A DNA stretch of 64,000 bases from Scylla paramamosain (taxonomy: Eukaryota; Arthropoda; Malacostraca; Decapoda; Portunidae). The position numbers and the translations under genes are program-made. Positions 40,178 to 64,000 of the stretch are shown here, one piece after another. The notes under the pieces were generated by a model. The model was not told the DNA's origin. It was given only the letters and a program-made list of their open reading frames with translations, and did no database searches. The stretch lies in the NCBI RefSeq assembly GCF_035594125.1, contig NC_087152.1, positions 6,870,001 to 6,934,000 of the forward strand, written 5' to 3'. Every line of letters begins with the position of its first letter. Position 1 is the stretch's first letter.

Positions 40178-41134
40178 TTATTCAATTTTCAACTGAGCAT
40201 TTGGAGGACTGAACTCAGACGACAAGAATATCAAGAGGAACACTCCGATCATAGAACTTAAAGTTATACCTCCCATACCTGGTTCCACGAACGGCACACA
40301 CTGTCGTCCGAGGCGCAGTACTCCAAGTACTCGTCTCAGATAAAGATAACTTTCCTTGCAGTCTACAATGATTTTGTTCAAGGCGTGTCTTTCCTTCCTG
40401 ATTAATGCGTCAGTTATCAAGTGCGGATGGCAGAGTGAGATATTTCTATACGCTGTACGTGACCTGGTGGATTTAGACGAAATATTTTACATTACCTGAT
40501 AACTACACAGTCGTTCATGTTCTCCTCAGTAGCAACCCTACAACCCTGGAGTTACACTTGTAGATTAATACACTTGCGAATATGATAAGCGAGAAACCCT
40601 AAAAATTAATTTCAGGAGAGGGTAAGGCTAATTATAGCGCTAACCAATGGCTGAATGACAAGACCACACATCATAGGGATGCATGGCGTCACTTTTGGCG
40701 TCACTTTAACAGACTGGCCTGGGTTTGAAAGTCGGGACGTGCAGGCGTGAAAAGCATCCTGCAGCACTCTCTGTTTGATTACTTTTATTATTCCTTAGAT
40801 GCATGCGCTCGAGACACGCAGAGAGGATGAAGTGAAAGTTTCGTTTTAATGTCTAAGGCCTTTCTTGGAGGCATGGATGATCGACCTGGTGTGAGGACTG
40901 GGCGGAGAGTAGATGCAAGATAAGATTGCAATAATCCGCCATGAGATGTAGGTCTACAATGACGCCACGGTAAGCTTTAGTGCAATAGTGAAATAAGTAT
41001 CCTATGCAGTGACCTCCGGGGACAGCACCACTCATCCTAATACTTATTGACTTAAGGTCTGCAAATTGATTTCGAATTTTTTTTCTCACACCCTCAACCA
41101 TTAAATGCAGTGGTAACCTAACATTTGCAGTCAC
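40178..41134 (-). other. Two unidentified open frames on the minus strand
   Basis: Minus-strand frames run from 40486 to 40178 (102 codons, no early Met, ending with a hydrophobic segment Ser-Met-Ile-Gly-Val-Phe-Leu-Leu-Ile-Phe-Leu) and from 41134 to 40853 (93 codons, no initiator ATG at its start). Their amino-acid composition is balanced, unlike the repeat frames. I recognise no family and no matched splice borders, so they may be exon relics or chance. Confidence 0.2.
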
Positions 41135-41139
41135 AGTAA

Positions 41140-43080
41140 TGCTTTGTCAATATGACAAGTTCATTTGATACACTCTATAGACTGTTGGCTCATAGCTTAC
41201 AAACACCTTTAAATAAACTGACACAGATAGATGAACAGATGGAAAGATCATGTAACTTTCTCTAAGCTGTCGTGGTAATTGTAGGATGCAAAACTATCGC
41301 ACTTTAGCTGAAGACTAATACGAACGTGCATTAACTACTAGTAATGGCGTGCACCGGCATGTACTGTACCACCTGTTCGCAGGAAGGCCAGAAGTACGTA
41401 GATTTAATCAAAATGTTACTGTAGTCAGCTCTTCAAGAATTTTTTCCACCGATTCACTGTAAAATTTCATGCACGACACAACACTTTTCAGAGTATTGAC
41501 TGCGATGTTCTAAAACTGGTCAAAAATTTGACTTCGGTTAAGGTAGATTTTCGTCAGCAGTTTGGTTCGTATCAGTGGCGCATTGCAGGGCTCCTTCACA
41601 GTTAAGTCCATTATGAAGCACACGAAGCACGCGGAGACAGTCTCTTTAGAAAATAATAGTTACTCAGCCATACCAACGATGTTCGGAAATCTGCGTCGTA
41701 GTCGTGACTGTTGGAGCCATCACGTCACTTAACAGGCGGTGCAATCCCAGACAGCTGTCATGATGAGCCAAATGTTCGGCGACAAGGGTGCACATCCCTG
41801 CTTGACGTATTGCTTGTTGTCCTCGTTCACCTTACCCCTCTGCAGTCATGCTAGTAACCGCTTCGAAGCAGACGAAGCAACCATCTCGTCTGATGCCTCC
41901 TTCCTTCCTTCCTTCCTTCAGCTGCTCGATGTGATACATAATAATCAATCAGGGCACGAAACGCATTAGAAATGTAGTACATTTCAACTTTCTGATCATA
42001 TCAAAGAACTGTTTCAAAGCAGAGTTCTAAAACAACTTCAGGATCCTGCTACTTGCACTTTTAGTTAATTTAACCCAAGCAATCATTCCTTTTGGTTATT
42101 CCGTACAGTTAAACGCCAAACCCACCAGCTGCTACCCAGCAAAAATACCTACATAGTTTTTGCTTCCAACCGCCAAACCATGGAAATTTTAACTTTTTTT
42201 TTTTTTTTTCAATGCGTAAGTGAGAGCACATAGCGAGATACTACACAGCGCCTAAAAGAAAACACATGTCCAAAACCTATTCGGTCCAGCGGGCGAGACA
42301 AGCACCATATAATAGCGTGTAATAACGCCCCAATAATCTTCACCACCATTACCACCACGGGCAACAGTCCTCACAACCATCGTAGGTAAATGATTTAATG
42401 TTTCCTGACACGGGGAGTAACTGGACAGATAATGCTTTACCGTACTTCCCTTTGTTGATTGTGAATCCATAATAACTCAGTAAATATTGTGTAATTTAGA
42501 TAGGTAAATATTATTTATCTACCTGTCGAGCTTACAGCACTACCCGTCACTTTTAAAATCATTCAGGTACTGCCAAAATCTATAGTTTCCTTGGTCTATT
42601 TATTTTTATTTTTATTTTATTTTATTTTATTTTATTTCATTTTTGCCATAAAAACTAAGATTTATGACTAATTTCTCCATATTTGGTCGATTAGCTGATA
42701 TCACTTTGTGGAAGATGATTGGATCCATTATAAAATTGGTAACAGAGATAATATATTTCTTCTGTCGGAAGACTGATGTATACTAGTGTAATGACCTTCG
42801 AACAGTGTGTTAGGTGAGGATCATATTACGTACTACTCTGTGCTGAGGACGTGCGCTCTACACTCGTAATTTTAATTTAGCCATAAAGAGCTTTGTGAGT
42901 TGGGGCCAGGGGGTGGGAGGCCGCCTTGTCTCAGTTACCCAACCTCTGCAGGGATTTCGGTCTGGTACTTAGATAGACTGATAGACTAATATAATATAGA
43001 AGTGTATACACAGAAAGAGATACATAAATGGGTAGTCAGGTTTAAAGAGATAGAGAGACAGGTTGATATGTACGTAGATA
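41140..43080. other. AT-rich intergenic sequence, no gene seen
   Basis: It contains a short (TTTTA)n stretch at about 42600-42645 and T-runs. No domain-bearing frame was found. Confidence 0.5.
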
Positions 43081-43195
43081 GGTAGGTGGATAGATAGATA
43101 GATATAAAGATAGATAGATAGAAATGAATAAATTAATAAGTGGATAGTGGATAGATGGATAGATAGGTAGATAGATGAACAGGTAGATAGGTAAA
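43081..43195. repeat. (GATA)n-type array
   Basis: Imperfect TAGA/GGTA/GGAT tetramers. Confidence 0.88.
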
Positions 43196-43311
43196 AGGAC
43201 CAGGTAATTATCTAAAATCCTTTCCCGGCCTTATTACCGGTATATTATCTTACATTATCTCGCATATACCTTTAGATACATCTAAAACGTAAATATAAGG
43301 TGGGGGAGAAG

Positions 43312-43540
43312 TGCTTCCGTCCTTAAGGGGGGGGGGGGTCCAGGGAGGGGGTTTGGCGACTACCCTAACCTAACCTAAATCTAACCGGGGAGGGCTTGGG
43401 TTCCCCATGGACCCCCTCTTAAGGACACAAATCTGACCTAGCATCACTTAACCTAACCCAGCATTACTTAACTATCCTAAGCCGCTTGGCGGGGGGGGGG
43501 CTTTGCCTCCTCCGGACACCCCGCACTAAGGACGGGAGCA
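43312..43540. mobile_element. G-run-rich inverted-repeat element
   Basis: The left end TGCTTCCGTCCTTAAG (43312-43327) is complementary, at 13 of 16 positions, to the right end ACTAAGGACGGGAGCA (43525-43540). Inside are G12-13 and G10 homopolymers, a CCTAACCTAACCTAA telomere-like piece and a second internal CTTAAGGAC. About 229 bases, non-coding, and probably a MITE-like element. Confidence 0.55.
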
Positions 43541-43614
43541 TCTCTCTCACCATATATATACATACGTTTTATGTGTAGACTCTAAGTAATTACAAAGAAC
43601 TGATAGGTGTGTGG

Positions 43615-43785
43615 ATAGTAGGTAGACAGATGGATAAATAGGTAGATGGATGGATAAATAGGTAGATAGATGGGTAAATAGGTAGATGGATGAACAGGTA
43701 AATGGATGGGTAGGGAAATGTAGATGGGTAGATGAATATATAGGTAGATAGATGGATAAGTAGATAGATAGATTGATAGATAGCG
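43615..43785. repeat. (GATA/GATG)n array
   Basis: TAGATGGATGGATAAATAGG-type higher-order units of about 20 bases repeat six to seven times. The minus-strand Ile/Tyr/Leu/Ser frames are artefacts. Confidence 0.9.
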
Positions 43786-43859
43786 GCAACAGTAATGATA
43801 ACAACAGAAATAGTAGTTATAGCATAAATATATCCATAGTCTTTTAATATCAATAGACA

Positions 43860-44190
43860 GACAACAGCTATAGTAATTATAAAAAAAATATTAACAGTAG
43901 TAATACTATAAACATACTCATAGTCTTTTAGATGGGTAGCTAGACCTACGGCACCTACAGTATTGATAACAATAGCAAGAGTAGTAACACCATAAACATA
44001 ATCATAGTCTTTTACGGAAACTTCTTTCGAAAGGTACTCTGTGTTTGTGTAAAAAGGTTAATCTTGCTCAAAATTTTTCTTTCACAGAACTTGATTAAAT
44101 TGAGCACACATTTAGTATAGCAATCATTATTGAACAAAAAAAGGTTACTTGAAGTATATAATGAGGTCATATAAGTGACAGGAGACGCAT
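43860..44190. other. Unique AT-rich sequence upstream of TRPC4AP
   Basis: Two CATAGTCTTTTA blocks (about 43917 and 44003) and one at about 43836 suggest a weak tandem repeat. No gene. Confidence 0.45.
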
Positions 44191-44199
44191 AAGTAAGAA

Positions 44200-44323
44200 A
44201 AATATAGGGACCGTACCTAGCGTCAAGACGGGACCATCGCTCGGGGCCACTGCGAGAGAAAGACTAGGAGCACCAAGTCGCTCTCCCTCAATCTCCCACG
44301 CTTCTGTCCCTCCTTCCACCCCC
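44200..44323 (+). promoter_or_regulatory. TRPC4AP proximal promoter and 5' untranslated region
   Basis: A CpG-containing, TATA-less stretch before the start codon, becoming pyrimidine-rich (CTTCTGTCCCTCCTTCCACC) next to it. The start itself lies in ATGGCGGC, a YY1-type motif common at housekeeping promoters. The transcription start is not determinable here. Confidence 0.5.
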
Positions 44324-59142
<14,819 letters not shown>

Positions 59143-59935
59143 TGTGTGGCCTCACCCAGTCCTCATCCCCATCCCAGTACTCAGAGGCTGGTTCCCATGG
59201 TGGCAGGTGAGGAGGGTGACAGTGATAGTGATGGATGAGTCTTGTTCATTGTGAATGTTAAATTTTACTAAGCACTCTGACATGAATGGTAAGTGGAGAT
59301 GTCTAGTTGAAAGCCTGACAAAAAGGAGACAGTAAGTAGGATGGTGATGATGGTCAGTTCCAGACGAGATACAGTACAAACAGGCTCTGGGACTACTATT
59401 TAGGCTAGACAAGAGTTGCAGCATTGATTGACACAAAACTTGTAACCATAAGGGAAGAAAATTTACCTACTAATTTTTCCGGGTGAAAAGAAGTTGTGAT
59501 TTTGTAAATATGTAATGCAATGCCAATACAGCCACCACAGTTTGGTTGTATTTCACCTAATATGAGTTTGTATGAGATAGTTCACTACACGGAAGGGAAT
59601 CACTATGTACTTGTGTTATATTGTGGGATGTTTGCAAAAATAGAAATACCTTACTAACATTTACTGACAAAGTCATCAGGCATTATAAATTATTGTTTTG
59701 TTAATTTTAACAAACAGCTTCATTGAACTAAAAGATGTCTGTCTTGGAATAGAAGTGCAACCTAATATATATAAAAAAATTTTGTGTGATGTTTTACAAG
59801 AGGTTAGAAACCCTGGGTTTTAATACATACCTTGGATTGTTATTGTCATAGGTTTTATTTAAGCTCATATATTTAGCCTTAAGTGAGAGTTTATTTCCCT
59901 GCTATCTATTAAAGAAAATTACTTTTACAGTTATA
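59143..59935 (+). other. TRPC4AP: TRPC4AP 3' untranslated region (probable)
   Basis: AT-rich non-coding sequence after the stop. Its end is inferred from ATTAAA at 59908-59913 followed by GT-rich TGTGTATTTTGTTGTTT (about 59939-59955). Longer transcripts cannot be excluded. Confidence 0.4.
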
Positions 59936-59955
59936 ATATGTGTATTTTGTTGTTT
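59908..59955 (+). terminator. TRPC4AP: Candidate poly(A) signal with GU-rich downstream element
   Basis: The hexamer variant ATTAAA lies about 770 bases after the stop, with a T/G-rich element some 25-45 bases further on. I noticed no canonical AATAAA nearer the stop; the next one seen is at about 62018. Confidence 0.35.
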
Positions 59956-61495
59956 AGAGTATATTGAGACAATCTAGATGCCACATAATCTAATTATATT
60001 TTTGTTGATATGTCTTATAGTGTTTCTCTTTGTTGAACAAGCACAAACATCACTAATAAGATAACCCTGAATTTATTAGGTGCCCAATGCACTGTGGACC
60101 ACAAATATTGAACCTGAGATAATACAGGACACAAGAAAAGAGTTTGTTTATTTGACTAGGTCCATGTTTTTTCCTGACAGAAGAAAGAACAAACCTCAAA
60201 CTTGAGACTTGAAGTGTCTTTTGGACATCTGTGATTGTGGGCATTGAGCACAGGAGTAGTAGTTAGTGGGACATCATGTGATGTACACAGACATGTACCC
60301 AAGCTCTCTTCTTGTAACTTGTGACAGAAAATATTAAAATTCCCTGCAGTTAATTTGTAGTAAGGTCAATGTATTAGTGGCTTTAAATCGATCTGGTAAA
60401 GGTGGTGTTGGCAAGATGAGAGACTACACATTATCATAAGTTCTTCCAAGCATCTTCCACACACACTGCACAAGACACCTCAAGCTTGTTTGATGATCCA
60501 TTTGAAAAGATAGTATTCTCTTACATGTTTGTATATAATGAGGAACCATCATCCTGTTTTAAGGATGCTTTTACCATTTGTTGTCTCTCAACTCCACTGC
60601 CTAATTGGTATGAGGTTTTCAAGTAGTCTTAGTTGAGTAATGCTAAGCTACCCTTCCCCAGGCTGCTTTGTGGGTGCCTGAGGATTTGCTTCAATGTGAT
60701 ATACAGTGTTGATGTCTGTAAAGACTGGCAAGTATTGGTTTAGTTATAGTGATTCTGTTTGTGCTCAATTATACGCTACAAATTTATTTTGTGTAGTTCA
60801 GTGATGCTGCCACTATTACTACTTTGGTGCTCTCCAGTTCTTTGTGAGTGCATGTGTGTGTATGCACATGGGTGCTTATGTGTGCATGACTGTAGGTGAA
60901 AATCCCTGACAAGAGGGTGAACCAAAGCCAAGGCTGTACACTTGAACACAACCTCATGCCTGCCATTTATAGCTGAATATTAGAAAGCCGAAAGCCGTTG
61001 GATCGCCTAACTGATAGAGATCTCTCGTAGGCATGAACTTTGCCATCTGTAATATTTGTTTCCTTCTTGTTGGAATTTGCACATGCCTCATCAAGTTTTA
61101 GTCCATGATGTACTTGCACATGATGTGTACAAGTTACTATGTGTTATCAGTCATGTACATTTTCTACTTCTTTTGATTTGTGTAGGCTTAAAATGTATTT
61201 TTGCTTACAAGTCATTTGTGGGAAAGTAGTTTGCTTATTTTCCCATTATATGATTGGGTGATGATCTCATTATTCACCATTTGGCTGAGAAATTTCTAAC
61301 AACATTTATCATTATGATCAATGCACTCTACGGTGTATATGATGTTATTGAGAACCATGATATTTTTTTTTTCATATCAGTAATAGTTTTCAATGGAAGA
61401 GGATTTTTTTGGAGGAGGAACTTTGCTTTGGATGAGATGCCTGCTTCAGGATCAGTCTATCAGTCTTATTGACTGGCTACATACTTAGAAGTTGC

Positions 61496-61529
<34 letters not shown>

Positions 61530-62276
61530 GAGTGCTCTGTCTGACCAAGATAGATGCATTTTGCATAAAATCTCTTTATATAAAAAGCTCTTATGATTTG
61601 CTATGGACATCTTTTCAAACACTTAATCTGACTTGCTTTGTGATTTCAATGGATATTTCATTTTGATTACAAATAGATCAAGATTGAATGCTAATGAAAG
61701 CAGTACTCACTGGCTACACCTTACAGTTACAGATGGATCCAAGTCCATAAGTCTGATCCAAAAGTAGTGAGAGATACCTATATAAAGTGATGTCATGGAT
61801 ATCTATACAAGTAGCCTGATAGTAACACCTGGCAACTTACTTAGCCTCATAATGCTTAATGTTAATGAGAAATATTATTTACGTCCAGTTTCTGAATGTT
61901 CAAGGAGAATGGAGAGAACATATCATGGCAAGAGAACTTCATAAATTAGGGGTCAAAGTTGGAGAAATTTTGACTACAGTTAAAAAGTAGACATGAAGAC
62001 ACTTTATATAATAATGCTTAATAAATAGCAAATGGACAATATTACTAATGAAATGACCACCTCTGAATTGCAAAAGGGGGCAGAGTAGACAGAAAACTAG
62101 ATGAAGAGATACAGTCAGAGATTTTGCAAAATTGGCTATAACTGATAGACCACAAACAGAAAGTAGAAGGTTGATGGAAGCTCCTGTCTTGTAGTGTACT
62201 CTTACAAGATGGTGATGATAATCACTACACTTGTTTTGTTTGGAAATCAAAATACAACTTTAAAAGATGGTTACAC

Positions 62277-62278
<2 letters not shown>
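59956..62278. other. AT-rich intergenic sequence downstream of TRPC4AP
   Basis: No domain-bearing frame was seen. There is a short (GA)n at 61498-61526 and an AATAAA word near 62018. Confidence 0.5.
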
Positions 62279-62360
<82 letters not shown>

Positions 62361-62378
62361 TTCCATCTTTCTGCATCT
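62279..62378. repeat. (AT)n microsatellite
   Basis: About 100 bases of pure (TA)n, self-complementary and cruciform-prone. Confidence 0.97.
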
Positions 62379-63813
<1,435 letters not shown>

Positions 63814-64000
63814 GATTCATTTTATGTAATTTTTGCTTCATCCTTTCCCACTCTTTCTCACTCTTGTATACTTAATTCCATTTTCATTCTCAATCAGTCT
63901 CATGCTATTTAGCAATCCTTAGTTCTTACTTTAGTTCTTAGTTCTTACTTTCAGAAAGAGAGAGAGGTGAAATAGTTCTGAAAAGGTCAAAAGGAGAAGG

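Overview
This is a eukaryotic nuclear genome window, most probably from a decapod crustacean and perhaps a crab. The evidence for an arthropod is the interstitial (TTAGG)n telomere-type repeat; the extreme load of (CT)n, (GT)n and (AGT)n microsatellites and the decayed LINE tails resemble decapod genomes. The species assignment is inference. No bacterial-style operon, CRISPR array, rRNA or convincing tRNA gene is visible.

One protein-coding gene can be read completely. It lies on the + strand from 44324 to 59142 in 16 coding exons, and it is the orthologue of TRPC4AP (TRUSS; short transient receptor potential channel 4-associated protein, DUF3689 family). All exon junctions have GT/AG borders and keep one frame, giving about 845 residues. 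In vertebrates the protein is a substrate receptor of CUL4-DDB1 ubiquitin ligases and was first described as a TRPC4 and TNF-receptor-1 partner. A plausible poly(A) signal lies near 59908.

Layout: 1-29000 is dominated by simple repeats, minisatellites and CpG-rich patches. Three patches (about 4600-5060, 7000-8260 and 22050-22330) carry a CRE palindrome and look promoter-like. One of them holds a possible first coding exon of a minus-strand gene (7680 to 7644) whose remaining exons would lie outside the window. 25400-33200 is dense in transposon fossils: a 5'-truncated jockey-like LINE (29206-30148, minus) and two MITE-like families. 33200-36480 is again rich in simple repeats. 36480-44200 is AT-rich with no gene I can identify, but includes GATA-type arrays and a G-run-rich inverted-repeat element. 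44200-60000 is the TRPC4AP gene. Its introns hold long (CT)n tracts, a Jerky/Tigger-like DNA transposon fossil (intron 6) and decayed LINE pieces (introns 7, 10 and 13). 60000-64000 is AT-rich intergenic DNA with one (AT)n and one (CT)n array.

Most long open frames elsewhere in the window are translations of simple repeats and are not genes. I found no new multi-gene system. The items most worth following up are the structure and splicing context of TRPC4AP, its Arg-at-minus-3 C-terminus, the half-MITE tandem array, and the candidate promoters.
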